The notes: a model not told the origin generated them from the sequence alone. 64,000 nucleotides of DNA from Shouchella clausii (GCF_001598215.1 NZ_BCXJ01000002.1:496001-560000), one strand, 5' to 3'. Positions 30,380-38,591 are shown, numbered from the stretch's first letter. Program-made: numbers and translations.

Positions 30380-31009
30380 ATGAAAACGAGACAAGATGCA
30401 TGGTCCCATGAAGATGATGTGCTTCTTGCTGAGACTGTATTAACTCATATTAAAGAAGGAAGTACACAGCTAAAGGCATTTGACGAGGTTGGGGATGCTT
30501 TAAACCGGACCTCTGCAGCATGCGGATTTAGATGGAATGCTGTTGTACGGCAAAAATACTTAAAGCAAATCGATTCCGCCAAACGAGAACGAAAAGAACG
30601 GAAACGAGCGCTTTCGGCCAGCTATTTCTCTCAAGCTCGTATTGGAAATACAGGAAGTGCATCTAGAACGTTTTATCAAACTGCAACTGAGGATGGTGGA
30701 TCGGTTACACTTGAATCTATTATTGGCCAACTTAAACAGTTAGCGCAAACCGAGCCTGCGTCATCACGCTTAGAATTAGAGAACAAGCAGTTGCGCGCTC
30801 AATTGGAAGAAAAGACCGCTAAATTAAACGAACTAGAAACAAAGCTACAACGAAATAAACAAGAGCATAGTATGATTGAAGAAGATTACCAGTCGTTGAT
30901 TTCGATTATGAACAGGGCGCGCCGCCTTGCGATTTTGGAAGAAGACGAACAAGAACATCCTGCATTTCGGATGGACGCTAACGGAAACTTAGAGAAACTA
31001 TCAAAGTAA
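30380..31009 (+). CDS. RsfA-family prespore transcriptional regulator
   Basis: A 209-residue protein with an N-terminal Myb/SANT-like domain (DAWSHEDDVLLAETVLTHI ... TSAACGFRWNAVVR) and a C-terminal coiled coil (ELENKQLRAQLEEKTAKLNELE). This is the RsfA/YlbO (GerR) layout; these regulators tune sporulation gene expression. The ATG at 30380 has GAAGGAG upstream. A sigma-F-like promoter lies 34 bases before the start. It could be the rsfA or gerR equivalent; I do not assign a symbol. Confidence 0.82.
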   Translation: MKTRQDAWSHEDDVLLAETVLTHIKEGSTQLKAFDEVGDALNRTSAACGFRWNAVVRQKYLKQIDSAKRERKERKRALSASYFSQARIGNTGSASRTFYQTATEDGGSVTLESIIGQLKQLAQTEPASSRLELENKQLRAQLEEKTAKLNELETKLQRNKQEHSMIEEDYQSLISIMNRARRLAILEEDEQEHPAFRMDANGNLEKLSK

Positions 31010-31046
31010 ATCCCTTCTTATCCTATGTTCCTGTTATAAAGGAAGA

Positions 31047-31076
31047 AAGCTCCTACGTTTTTTAGCGTAGGAGCTT
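31047..31076. terminator. Terminator between the convergent rsfA-like and tcdA genes
   Basis: AAGCTCCTACG pairs with CGTAGGAGCTT. T runs are weak on both sides, but the position between convergent stop codons supports a shared terminator. Confidence 0.6.
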
Positions 31077-31081
31077 ACTAG

Positions 31082-31849
31082 TTAAGAACGTCGGTTGATT
31101 TCTATACCTTCTAGTAAACGAGTGATGACATGTCCCGCCATGATCAAGCCTGATACAGACGGCACGAATGCATTTGAAGACGGCGGTAGTTTCGCTTTAC
31201 GGATGTTTCCCTGTTCAGCCGTTTCAGGTACGATTTCCTTACGGATGTCTTCCCTAATTTGGATTGGTTCCTCATCTGAAAAAACGACATTGACCCCCTT
31301 ATGAATCCCCTCTTTTCGCAACCTCGTACGAATCACTTTTGCAATGGGGTCATAGCTTGTTTCGGAAATATCCGCGATCCTTAAGCGGGTTGGGTCCATT
31401 TTATTGGCGACTCCCATGCTGGAAATAATCGGAATGCCCCGCAGCTTACATTGTTTAATCAAATGGATTTTATAAGAAATGGTGTCGCTGGCATCAATGA
31501 CAAAGTCAAGTTTATGCGAAAAAAACGATTCATACGTTTCCTCGGTATAAAACATTTTTCTTGTAATTACTTCACAATTTGGGTTGATGTCACTTATCCG
31601 TGCAGCCATCAAATCAACTTTCGGCTTGCCAACTGTTGATAGCAATGCATGGATCTGGCGATTCACATTTGTAATATCGACATCATCTTTATCAACGAGC
31701 ACAATTTTGCCGACGCCGGAACGGGCAAGAGCTTCCGCCGAAAATGATCCGACTCCTCCTACCCCTAACACAGCAACTGTACTGCTTTTTAGGCGTTCCA
31801 GCCCATCATGGCCGATCGCTAACTCATTTCTTGAAAACTGATGCAACAT
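31082..31849 (-). CDS. tcdA: tRNA threonylcarbamoyladenosine dehydratase TcdA
   Basis: An E1-like enzyme of 255 residues that cyclises t6A37 to ct6A in tRNA using ATP. The nucleotide site is GVGGVGSFSAEALARSGVG, followed by LVDKDDVDITNVNRQ and DASDTISYK. The start ATG 31849 has AAAGGAG upstream; the longer frame adds an unrelated N-terminus. It occupies the B. subtilis yrvM position. Confidence 0.93.
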   Translation of the reverse strand: MLHQFSRNELAIGHDGLERLKSSTVAVLGVGGVGSFSAEALARSGVGKIVLVDKDDVDITNVNRQIHALLSTVGKPKVDLMAARISDINPNCEVITRKMFYTEETYESFFSHKLDFVIDASDTISYKIHLIKQCKLRGIPIISSMGVANKMDPTRLRIADISETSYDPIAKVIRTRLRKEGIHKGVNVVFSDEEPIQIREDIRKEIVPETAEQGNIRKAKLPPSSNAFVPSVSGLIMAGHVITRLLEGIEINRRS

Positions 31850-32015
31850 CGATGTCCACTCCTTTAGTGCCTTTGTACTTGATTGATCATACCACAAAAT
31901 CGAAGGATTCCGTCTGCTCGTATGTGATTTTTCTTCATCGCATTAAGTGAAAAGCGAATGGGCTGCCTTAAAAGATCGAAGAATAAGCAAATTCCTAAAT
32001 AAGTTTAAACGATTT

Positions 32016-32041
32016 TTAACCATAAGCCGTTTTCTGGTTAA
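32016..32041. repeat. Inverted repeat upstream of the SAM riboswitch
   Basis: TTAACCA and TGGTTAA are separated by 12 bases, and TTAACC occurs twice more around 32090-32102. This could be an operator or chance in AT-rich DNA. Confidence 0.3.
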
Positions 32042-32125
32042 ATAATATCTAAATTTTCCTTGCATTTTTTTGAAAGATATACTAGAGTATTAACCATTAA
32101 CCCTTTAAAAATAAATATGTTTTTT

Positions 32126-32231
32126 CTTATCCAGAGAGATGGAGGGATTTGGCCCTTTGAAGTCTCAGCAACCGGCCTTTGGCAATGGTGCTAATTCCAA
32201 TAGGTGATGTACCTAGGAGATAAGAAGTTCG
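32126..32231 (+). promoter_or_regulatory. SAM-I (S-box) riboswitch
   Basis: CTTATCCAGAGAGATGGAGG opens the aptamer and GAGATAAG closes it. Conserved internal pieces are TGAAGTCTCAGCAACC and GGTGCTAATTCC. SAM binding would favour the terminator just downstream and switch off the methionine synthase gene. Confidence 0.93.
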
Positions 32232-32246
32232 TTGTCTATAGTACGA

Positions 32247-32287
32247 GGACCTTCTTTATTCTAGAAGGTCCTTTTATTGTTTTGGCC
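32247..32287 (+). terminator. Riboswitch terminator
   Basis: GGACCTTC pairs with GAAGGTCC, followed by TTTTATT. It is the expression platform of the S-box leader. Confidence 0.85.
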
Positions 32288-32362
32288 GGTACAGCTGAGG
32301 AGGAGAAGCGGCAAGTATCACTTTGGGTGACCATTCTTTATTCAAAAGGAGAGAAATTTAAG

Positions 32363-33469
32363 ATGACAAACATTGCTGTAAAACCACCATTTAGGGCAGA
32401 CCACGTTGGCAGTTTACTACGGCCAGAACGTATCCACCAAGCGAGAAATGAATTTAAGGAAGGAACCATTACTGCCGCGGAATTGCATGAAATTGAGACG
32501 CAAGAAATCAAACGAATCGTCGATAAGCAAATTGAGATAGGCTTAGAGCTGGTGACGGACGGGGAATTTAGACGCCGTTTTTGGCATACCGATTTCCTCG
32601 AACATTTGAACGGCGTAGAAGGGTATGTTCCAGAGGTCGGCTATCTTTTCCAAGGCAATGAAGAAACGGAAAGATACAACGTCCGAAACGTAGGGAAAAT
32701 CTCATTTAACCATGATCATCCCCATGTAAAAGACTTTATTGAATTTAATGAGATTGTCGCCGGACGTGCAGTCGCTAAACAAACCATTCCGAGCCCGAAT
32801 CAATTGTTTAATATTGGCATACGCGATGAAACGATTTACCCTGATATTGAGGAATACGCAAAAGATATTATTCAAGCCTACCGAGATGCCATGAACGCTT
32901 TTTATGATGCAGGTTGTCGTTATTTGCAATTTGACGATGTCTATATTGCCGGCCTTTCTTCACCTGACATTCCATTTAATGATGGCGCATATTCAAGAGA
33001 GTATTTGATTGATTTAGCACTCCGTGTCGTGAACGGCGTTTTGGAAGAAAAACCAGACGATCTCGTTGTAACGACTCACCTATGTCGTGGCAACTACCGG
33101 TCAAACTGGGCTTTTGAAGGCAGTTACGCCCTTATTGCCCCAACTTTATTTGCAAAAGAAAAAGTGAATGGTTTCTTTTTAGAATACGATGACGATCGTT
33201 CAGGAGACTTTAAACCACTAGAGCATATTCCGAACGGCGGGGCCCGTGTTATACTTGGACTTCTAACTTCCAAAAATGGGGAATTAGAGAATAAAGAATC
33301 AATCATTGCCCGCATTAAAGAAGCAACCCAATATGTACCGTTGGAACAGCTCTGTTTAAGCCCTCAATGTGGCTTTGCTTCCACTCATCATGGAAACCTT
33401 TTAACCGAGGAACAGCAATGGGCAAAATTAAAATATATCGTCGATATCGCCAAAGAAGTTTGGGGATAA
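32363..33469 (+). CDS. Cobalamin-independent methionine synthase family protein (YxjG/YxjH-like)
   Basis: A 368-residue MetE C-terminal-domain protein. Zinc and substrate motifs include RADHVGSLLRP near the N-terminus, DGEFRRRFWH, TTHLCRGNYRSNW and LSPQCGFAST. It lacks the MetE N-terminal half, as do YxjG and YxjH of B. subtilis, which are also S-box controlled. It probably methylates homocysteine from an unidentified donor. The start ATG 32363 has AAAGGAGA upstream. It has its own terminator. Confidence 0.88.
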   Translation: MTNIAVKPPFRADHVGSLLRPERIHQARNEFKEGTITAAELHEIETQEIKRIVDKQIEIGLELVTDGEFRRRFWHTDFLEHLNGVEGYVPEVGYLFQGNEETERYNVRNVGKISFNHDHPHVKDFIEFNEIVAGRAVAKQTIPSPNQLFNIGIRDETIYPDIEEYAKDIIQAYRDAMNAFYDAGCRYLQFDDVYIAGLSSPDIPFNDGAYSREYLIDLALRVVNGVLEEKPDDLVVTTHLCRGNYRSNWAFEGSYALIAPTLFAKEKVNGFFLEYDDDRSGDFKPLEHIPNGGARVILGLLTSKNGELENKESIIARIKEATQYVPLEQLCLSPQCGFASTHHGNLLTEEQQWAKLKYIVDIAKEVWG

Positions 33470-33490
33470 GGCCGAGTTTCAATCAAGCAT

Positions 33491-33515
33491 GAGGGGGCTC
33501 CTCCCCCCTCTTTCT
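33491..33515 (+). terminator. Terminator of the yxjG-like gene
   Basis: GAGGGGG pairs with CCCCCTC, followed by TTTCT. It lies 21 bases after the stop codon. Confidence 0.8.
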
Positions 33516-33581
33516 ACTTGTTCCAAGTTATTTCTGTATACGTTGCATCCCCGATCTATGCTCCAAACCTTTCCCCAAACA

Positions 33582-34172
33582 TTACTTGCTAAACGTTCGA
33601 TAATGAATGGACATGAATTGTTTTACGAGAAAAGACGGCGTATACGGCATATCGTTTTGAAGCCAAGAAATGATCACGCCTATCAAAGCAGATGAATGAG
33701 ACCAGATCAATATTTCTTTTTTTATACCTGCTTGTTCAATGATTGATTCACGTTTTTCTACCCCTGAGACAATCCTGCTCGTTAACCAAGTTAATAAACG
33801 ATCTTTAAAAATCGGTATACCTTTTGAGCCAAGAACAATTTTATAAAATTCAGCATGTGCGGATATATACTCCAGTAAATAGACCAAGCCTTGCCAATTA
33901 ACACCTTCACTTGATTGCTCATTCATGTTGGATTTAGCCATCGCTGCTGTAAGGTCCTCAATCATTTCCTCAGCCATTTTCTCCAACATATCTGGAATAT
34001 CTTGATAATGCAGGTAAAAGGTAACTCGGTTAATGGTTGCTCTCTCCGTCAAGCAATTAACTGTTATTTTCTCAATGTCCATTTCCTGAAGTAATTCAAT
34101 AAAAGCATCTTTGATCAATTTCCGGGTCCGCAGGATACGGGGATCTGTGCGTGTATTTTTATTTTTTGTCAT
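33582..34172 (-). CDS. TetR family regulator, divergent to the MFS exporter
   Basis: A 196-residue regulator. The helix-turn-helix spans about residues 10-55 (RKLIKDAFIELLQEMDIEKITVN ... NRVTFYLHY), then a helical sensing domain. Its divergent position beside a drug:proton exporter is the classic repressor-pump arrangement. The start ATG 34172 has AGAGG upstream. A candidate operator overlaps the predicted start of the pump transcript. Confidence 0.85.
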   Translation of the reverse strand: MTKNKNTRTDPRILRTRKLIKDAFIELLQEMDIEKITVNCLTERATINRVTFYLHYQDIPDMLEKMAEEMIEDLTAAMAKSNMNEQSSEGVNWQGLVYLLEYISAHAEFYKIVLGSKGIPIFKDRLLTWLTSRIVSGVEKRESIIEQAGIKKEILIWSHSSALIGVIISWLQNDMPYTPSFLVKQFMSIHYRTFSK

Positions 34173-34291
34173 TAGTGATTTTCCTCTCCCAGTCAAATAT
34201 ACAATCCAAAGACGAATGTTGATTATCTACCAGATAAACGACAAAACGAACCATGTTGTTCATTAATTTACACTCTATTGATTATTGTAGC

Positions 34292-34319
34292 TTGTAAAGA
34301 GTATTCATTGTAATATAAT
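34292..34319 (+). promoter_or_regulatory. Probable sigma-A promoter of the MFS exporter
   Basis: TTGTAA (34292-34297) and TATAAT (34314-34319) are 16 bases apart. Initiation would fall near 34327, about 330 bases before the pump gene. Confidence 0.5.
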
Positions 34320-34332
34320 TTAGTTTATGTCT

Positions 34333-34348
34333 TGTTGATTATACAACA
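34333..34348. promoter_or_regulatory. Candidate TetR operator
   Basis: TGTTG and CAACA flank six bases in an inverted repeat just downstream of the predicted start site. The word TTGATTAT, part of this site, also occurs at 34219 and 34278, roughly 58 bases apart each time, so more than one binding site is possible. Confidence 0.4.
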
Positions 34349-34411
34349 CATTGTAAATTATCTGTATAACAAATCGCATTTGCAGATGGCAACACCGTGA
34401 GGAACAAGACG

Positions 34412-34459
34412 ATGGCGACTTATCGTAAGCATGCTACTACTTTAAGGTACCCCGTGTGA
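34412..34459 (+). CDS. Possible 15-residue leader peptide
   Basis: ATG at 34412 opens a 15-codon frame, MATYRKHATTLRYPV, ending at TGA. GTGAGGA lies about eight bases upstream. It precedes the interleaved stems of the exporter leader, so ribosome stalling could choose between structures, as in antibiotic-sensing leaders. Short frames arise by chance, so confidence is low. Confidence 0.28.
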   Translation: MATYRKHATTLRYPV

Positions 34460-34653
34460 CGCTTCCCGATTTGACATCGTGCACTGCCATGAGCTGAACA
34501 AGACTTCTTTAAATCGGTTATGGCACAGGCTAACCTTTACATGAAGCTCAAAGCCTGCTGGTTGATAGGCGCTGGCGCTAGACAGCAATAGCCTTTCTTC
34601 AAAAATGTTAAACCGTAAAAAGCAATACTTGTTACAAGTTAAGAAAGGATGAA

Positions 34654-36168
34654 ATGGGATTGAATAAAGAGACAGAAACGGACGGTCCTTTAACGAAAAG
34701 GGGCGTCATTGTATTTATCATGATTTTAGGGGCATTCCTTACAGCGCTTAATCAAACAGTTATGAGTGTTGCCACCCCCGTATTAATGAATGACCTTGAC
34801 ATTTCAGCAGCAACGGCGCAATGGTTGACAACAGGTTATATGTTAGTAAACGGTGTTCTCATTCCCATTACTGCTTTTTTGATGAAACGATTTCCCACAC
34901 GCCAGCTTTTTCAAAGTTCGATGATCACGTTTCTTGCCGGTACAATCATATCAGCTTTAGCCTTCAATTTTCCTATTTTGTTGGCAGGCCGTGTGATTCA
35001 AGCAGCTGGAGCAGGCGTTATGATCCCTTTACTTTATAATGTTGTCTTAACACTGTACCCTCCAGCCAAGCGAGGCACGATCATGGGGATGGTCTCTCTC
35101 GCTATTTTGTTTGCTCCAGCAATCGGGCCTACCCTTGCTGGTTATGTACTGGAAGTTTTCCCTTGGCAAGTCATGTTTTTCGGTTTGGTTCCGTTGATCG
35201 TGATGTTGATCATCTTCGCACACTTTTATCTGCAAAACGTGTCAAAAACGGCCCGGGCCAAGGTAGACGTCCAAAGTGTCATCCTTTCAACGATTGGATT
35301 TGCAGGGTTATTATATGGCTTTAGCGCAGCCGGTAATGGAGGCTGGTCGAGTACAGAGGTTATCGTTTCACTTCTTGTAGGAATTATTGGTCTTAGCCTG
35401 TTTACTTGGCGGCAGTTGGTTTCTGTTGATCCGCTTCTTGATCTTCGGACCTTTAAATACAAAATGTTTACATTGACCAACATCATCAATATCGGCATAA
35501 CCATTATTATGTATGCAGATATGATACTGCTGCCGCTCTATCTTCAAAATGCCAGAGGCTATACGGCTATGGAGTCCGGTTTACTGATGCTTCCGGGAGC
35601 CATTCTCATGGGCTTGCTAAGCCCTGTCTCCGGAAAACTCTACGATCGATACGGAGCTAAGTGGATTACAATCATTGGTATATTGATTACGATTGCTACT
35701 ACAATTCCATTTACAGTATTAACCGACTCAACAAGTTATACGTATCTCCTTCTCATGTCTACTGGCCGGCGTATCGGGATGGCCTTGCTTATTACGCCAA
35801 TACAAACAGCTGGCTTAAATCAAATTCCACTAAGCCTAAGCGCACACGGATCAGCGATTTGGAATACAATTCGACAAGTAGCCGGAGCTATTGGCACTTC
35901 TCTGCTTGTCACAGTGATGACAAACAGTACCAATAAGCATTATCAACAACTAATGGCTGTTGATGGACCAAATGGAGCAGCGCAGGGAGATATCATGGTG
36001 CAAGCTTCCATATACGGAGTGAATGATGCTTATTTTGTGATCATCATCATTGGAATCATGAGTTTGCTCCTTTCCTTCATCATCAAAAATGATAAACAAG
36101 TACTTACGGAAGTGCCTGACGTAGCGTTGAAAAAGCTGGAAAGCAAAAACTTAAATGATTGTGATTGA
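34654..36168 (+). CDS. MFS drug:proton antiporter, DHA2 (EmrB/QacA/LmrB type)
   Basis: A 504-residue exporter with 14 predicted membrane helices, the DHA2 number. Characteristic motifs are LNQTVMSVATPVL in helix 1, QWLTTGYMLVNGVLIP, motif C around APAIGPTLAGYV, and AGRVIQAAGAGVMIPLLYN. It probably expels lipophilic drugs or metabolites; the substrate cannot be told. The ATG at 34654 has AAGGA four bases upstream. Regulation is likely by the divergent TetR protein and by the long leader. Confidence 0.9.
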   Translation: MGLNKETETDGPLTKRGVIVFIMILGAFLTALNQTVMSVATPVLMNDLDISAATAQWLTTGYMLVNGVLIPITAFLMKRFPTRQLFQSSMITFLAGTIISALAFNFPILLAGRVIQAAGAGVMIPLLYNVVLTLYPPAKRGTIMGMVSLAILFAPAIGPTLAGYVLEVFPWQVMFFGLVPLIVMLIIFAHFYLQNVSKTARAKVDVQSVILSTIGFAGLLYGFSAAGNGGWSSTEVIVSLLVGIIGLSLFTWRQLVSVDPLLDLRTFKYKMFTLTNIINIGITIIMYADMILLPLYLQNARGYTAMESGLLMLPGAILMGLLSPVSGKLYDRYGAKWITIIGILITIATTIPFTVLTDSTSYTYLLLMSTGRRIGMALLITPIQTAGLNQIPLSLSAHGSAIWNTIRQVAGAIGTSLLVTVMTNSTNKHYQQLMAVDGPNGAAQGDIMVQASIYGVNDAYFVIIIIGIMSLLLSFIIKNDKQVLTEVPDVALKKLESKNLNDCD

Positions 36169-36220
36169 ACCATTAACAACCAACAGCGTCTTGGAAGACA
36201 GGATAGGCAAATTTATATTT

Positions 36221-36246
36221 AAAAAAGCCCGGCCAACGCCGGGCTT
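36221..36246. terminator. Terminator downstream of the MFS gene
   Basis: AAAAAAGCCCGGC pairs with GCCGGGCTTT. The longer T run is on the minus strand, but the hairpin can also end the rightward exporter transcript. Confidence 0.7.
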
Positions 36247-36278
36247 TGAGGTTGTCGACAAAGTTGATAACCTTACCA

Positions 36279-36352
36279 AGACTGATAGAAAATGCTTATC
36301 AGACGAGGAATGCAGCCGTGGGAAGATGCGAATCGAATGGGGGTTCATGAGG
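36279..36352 (+). repeat. Dispersed intergenic repeat, copy D (3'-truncated)
   Basis: It begins AGACTGATAGAAAATGCTT and runs through GAAGATGCGAATCGAATG to GGGTTCATGAG, matching the minus-strand reading of copy B. The right half, including the second terminal repeat, is not recognisable. It lies 110 bases downstream of the MFS stop on the same strand as that gene. Confidence 0.7.
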
Positions 36353-36493
36353 CAAAAATCGATCGGACTTGTACTCCTAATGATCGGATGTTTATCTCAC
36401 CAGCAAACGGTTATCACCCATCTACTACTTTTTAGGCTACTCCATATGAAACAAGTTCCATTGGCTGCATCTTTAACCGTTATAAGGCCAAAC
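36353..36493. other. Stretch between repeat copy D and 6S RNA
   Basis: No supported gene. A frame beginning near 36347 has no binding site and continues into the 6S RNA gene. Confidence 0.3.
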
Positions 36494-36715
36494 AAAAAAG
36501 CACCCACCAGAGGGTGCTTCATCGTCACAAATTATCCCGACTATGCCGTAAGAATTTGGTGCTTTGAACCTGCAAGGCAGGTGGGTGCTTCGTATTGGCC
36601 TTTTTACGTCCCCAGCTTGCGGGGCATGTAAGCGAGCAAATAACGGCAAGCTCCCTTTTTTAAGGTGTTGGCTCAAAGTAAACAATTCTTACGAACATCT
36701 CAGGATAATGTTTGT
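36494..36715 (-). ncRNA. ssrS: 6S RNA
   Basis: About 220 nt. The 5' arm reads CATTATCCTGAGATGTTCG then TAAGAATT, and the 3' arm reads AATTCTTA then GGGATAAT; together they form the long closing helix around an open central bubble. CTGAGATGTTCG followed by TTTGAGCC matches the 5' portion of E. coli 6S RNA. It sits between tcdA and aspS, the B. subtilis bsrA location. Its terminator is at 36494-36519 (GAAGCACCC/GGGTGCTT then TTTT). 6S RNA binds housekeeping RNA polymerase and mimics an open promoter. Confidence 0.88.
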
Positions 36716-36721
36716 ATAGCC

Positions 36722-36750
36722 ATTATACTCTTTTTTTAAACGCTTCTCAA
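36722..36750 (-). promoter_or_regulatory. Sigma-A promoter of 6S RNA
   Basis: TTGAGA (36750-36745) and TATAAT (36727-36722) are 17 bases apart on the minus strand. The predicted start near 36715 matches the 5' end of the closing helix. Confidence 0.82.
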
Positions 36751-36921
36751 GTATTCACGGAAAATTAAAACGTTTTTCCTACGGCTTTTTCAGTGATTGT
36801 GAGATTCGAGAATTCTTGTTAGATGTGCTATGGTAATTATACGTTGTCTTTTTGCTTGCCCTCCTTTACTGGGCAAAATTAGACATACTATTTAGCTGTT
36901 TAACCAAAGGAGGGATCGCCC

Positions 36922-37227
36922 ATGTCAAAGCTGGCAACGCACCGCTGTATCGAAGTTCGCCAGGAAATTGGTCTACTTAAAAAACAGATTATCGAAACGT
37001 CGTTTGACTTAGCTCTTTATCCCGATCGGATTGAAACAGAAAACGCTTCGTTCCCTATTGGTTCTGTTTTCGACATTTCCTACAGGCTGCCGAGTGGAGA
37101 AAGCCAGCTTGGTTTTCTTTATTTGCATACAAGCCAAGGCGTTGTTACTTATAAAATTAAGCAAAATCCCGAATCCTTTATTAAAGCTTTCAAAAAGCTT
37201 GTGCCTGAAACAAAATTCCGCTCATAA
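36922..37227 (+). CDS. Unrecognised 101-aa protein, convergent to hom
   Basis: A soluble, mixed alpha/beta protein. The middle (ALYPDRIETENASFPIGSVFDISYR ... LGFLYLHTSQGVVTYKI) looks like a small beta barrel of PH-like type, and the C-terminus is a helix (ESFIKAFKKLV). AAAGGAGGG precedes the ATG, which supports a real gene. Its last six bases overlap the 3' end of hom on the other strand. I do not know the family. Confidence 0.7.
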   Translation: MSKLATHRCIEVRQEIGLLKKQIIETSFDLALYPDRIETENASFPIGSVFDISYRLPSGESQLGFLYLHTSQGVVTYKIKQNPESFIKAFKKLVPETKFRS

Positions 37228-38421
37228 AGCGTGTGCCTGTTCCTGTTTAAATACATGCTCCGCACCGATTACTTGATACGACTGGTAAGGAACTTCCAAA
37301 TGCGGCGCCGTCACTAAAAGGACATCGCCCTCTTTTTCGCGGCGGCGTTGCCACACATGAATATTGCTGGAAACTTCACTGAGGTCTGCCCCAGTAGGTA
37401 CAAACCAAAGCTGCTTTTGCAGCTGAGGCACGTTAGATGCAGGCTGGGAAAGGACGGCCCTACGCAAACGCTTGCCTTTCTCATGTAGAATAAAGTCTTC
37501 GACAGCGCTATTGGCTGTTGCCTCTTGCCCTGCTCCTGGGCCAGCAAAAAACAGTTGCTGAATGTCTTTGCCTTGTAACAGAACGCCATTGTCCACACCG
37601 TTTATGCTCGCTAATACATGCGTTTCCTCCACAAAAGCTGGCTTCACAGTCCCAGTTATGCTGCCGTCTTTCTGTAAAAAAGATGTGCCAACAAGCTTTA
37701 AGGCAAAATGGTTTTCTTTTGCCACCCGTACATGCCATGGTTCAATCCCGACAATTCCTTGGCATTCAAATGCCGATATGTCTACCCATTGCCCAAAACA
37801 AAGACGCGCCAGCAAGGTCAACTTATAAAGGGCGTCATGGCCTTCTACATCAGAAGTCGGGTCTGTTTCTGCATAGCCAAGCCGCTTCGCTTCATCTAGA
37901 GCTTGTTGATAGGTTTTGCCACCGTCCATTTCAGTGAGTATAAAGTTCGTTGTGCCGTTTAAAATGCCTGATACCCCATCAATCGCCGTTGTCGCCAATA
38001 CGCTTTGCAGCACATTTACAATCGGGATCGCTCCACAAACAGCAGCGTCATAGCCGTAGTAGGCACCAGATGAGAGGGCGATCGCCTCTAGTTCTTTACC
38101 GTGTAAGGCGACAAGTTTTTTATTGGCTGTCACTACAGATACGCCTTCTGCTAGCAAGCTTTCCGTATACGTCCTGGCCGGCTCGACACAATTTGTCACT
38201 TCAAACACAACATCATATGTAGCAGCCTCCCGGAAGAGATCCCATGATGACGTAACGAGTTTGGCTCCTTCGCTTTGTCTTTGCTTAGACTGATCTTTAA
38301 CTAAAATGGAGACAAGTTCAATGCGATCACTTGCCATTTGTTGGAGAGCTTTCCGTGTACTTATGATGCGCTCGTAGATGCCCGTCCCTACTGTCCCAAA
38401 TCCAATAATGCCTATTTTCAC
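37222..38421 (-). CDS. hom: Homoserine dehydrogenase
   Basis: Reduces aspartate semialdehyde to homoserine on the path to methionine and threonine. The 399 residues have NAD-binding GFGTVGTGI at the N-terminus, TNCVEPARTYTESL, VVTANKKLVA and the catalytic region GYAETDPTSDVEGHDALYKL. It appears to lack the C-terminal ACT domain of the roughly 430-residue B. subtilis enzyme. The start is GTG 38421, with AAGGGTG six bases upstream. The S-box leader indicates a methionine-directed isozyme, so a threonine-linked paralogue may exist elsewhere. Confidence 0.9.
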   Translation of the reverse strand: MKIGIIGFGTVGTGIYERIISTRKALQQMASDRIELVSILVKDQSKQRQSEGAKLVTSSWDLFREAATYDVVFEVTNCVEPARTYTESLLAEGVSVVTANKKLVALHGKELEAIALSSGAYYGYDAAVCGAIPIVNVLQSVLATTAIDGVSGILNGTTNFILTEMDGGKTYQQALDEAKRLGYAETDPTSDVEGHDALYKLTLLARLCFGQWVDISAFECQGIVGIEPWHVRVAKENHFALKLVGTSFLQKDGSITGTVKPAFVEETHVLASINGVDNGVLLQGKDIQQLFFAGPGAGQEATANSAVEDFILHEKGKRLRRAVLSQPASNVPQLQKQLWFVPTGADLSEVSSNIHVWQRRREKEGDVLLVTAPHLEVPYQSYQVIGAEHVFKQEQAHAL

Positions 38422-38442
38422 CGTCTTCACCCTTTCTCCATT

Positions 38443-38475
38443 GAAAAAACCCCTTTTCAGATAAGAAAAGGGGTT
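38443..38475 (-). terminator. Riboswitch terminator before hom
   Basis: AACCCCTTTTC pairs with GAAAAGGGGTT, followed leftward by TTTT. It is the expression platform of the hom S-box. Confidence 0.87.
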
Positions 38476-38480
38476 CGCCT

Positions 38481-38591
38481 CACTTATCTTTCAGAACAAA
38501 ATCTGCTCTGCTGAATGTAGCACCGTGGTTTACAAATAAACTGGTTGCCGGGCTTCATTGGGTCAGGTCCCTCCGCCACTCTTGATAAGTT
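38481..38591 (-). promoter_or_regulatory. SAM-I (S-box) riboswitch of hom
   Basis: Read leftward: AACTTATCAAGAGTGGCGGA opens the aptamer, then GGGACCTGACCCAATGAAGC, CCGGCAACC and GGTGCTACATTC, closing with AGATAAGTG. All conserved S-box pieces are present. It would turn hom off when SAM is plentiful. Confidence 0.93.

Larger units (their letters stand above)
34327..34653 (+). ncRNA. Long structured 5' leader of the MFS exporter, class unknown
   Basis: About 330 bases without a long open frame. Paired segments interleave: CCGATTT (34466-34472) with AAATCGG (34511-34517), and TGCCAT (34485-34490) with ATGGCA (34520-34525), a pseudoknot-like or mutually exclusive arrangement. Further on, GCCT (34553-34556) or GCCT (34591-34594) can each pair with AGGC (34567-34570). 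The second choice, extended by GCTG/CAGC, makes a terminator-like hairpin before TTCTTC. Regulation by attenuation is inferred; I recognise no known riboswitch class. Confidence 0.35.

Noticed and set aside
32060-32083. S-box promoter TTGCAT ... TATACT.
   Set aside because: The spacing is only 12 bases; no better -35 was found, so the promoter is not called.
36155-36631. Rightward 158-codon open frame after the MFS gene.
   Set aside because: It has no binding site, crosses a terminator and repeat copy D, and runs antisense through the 6S RNA gene.
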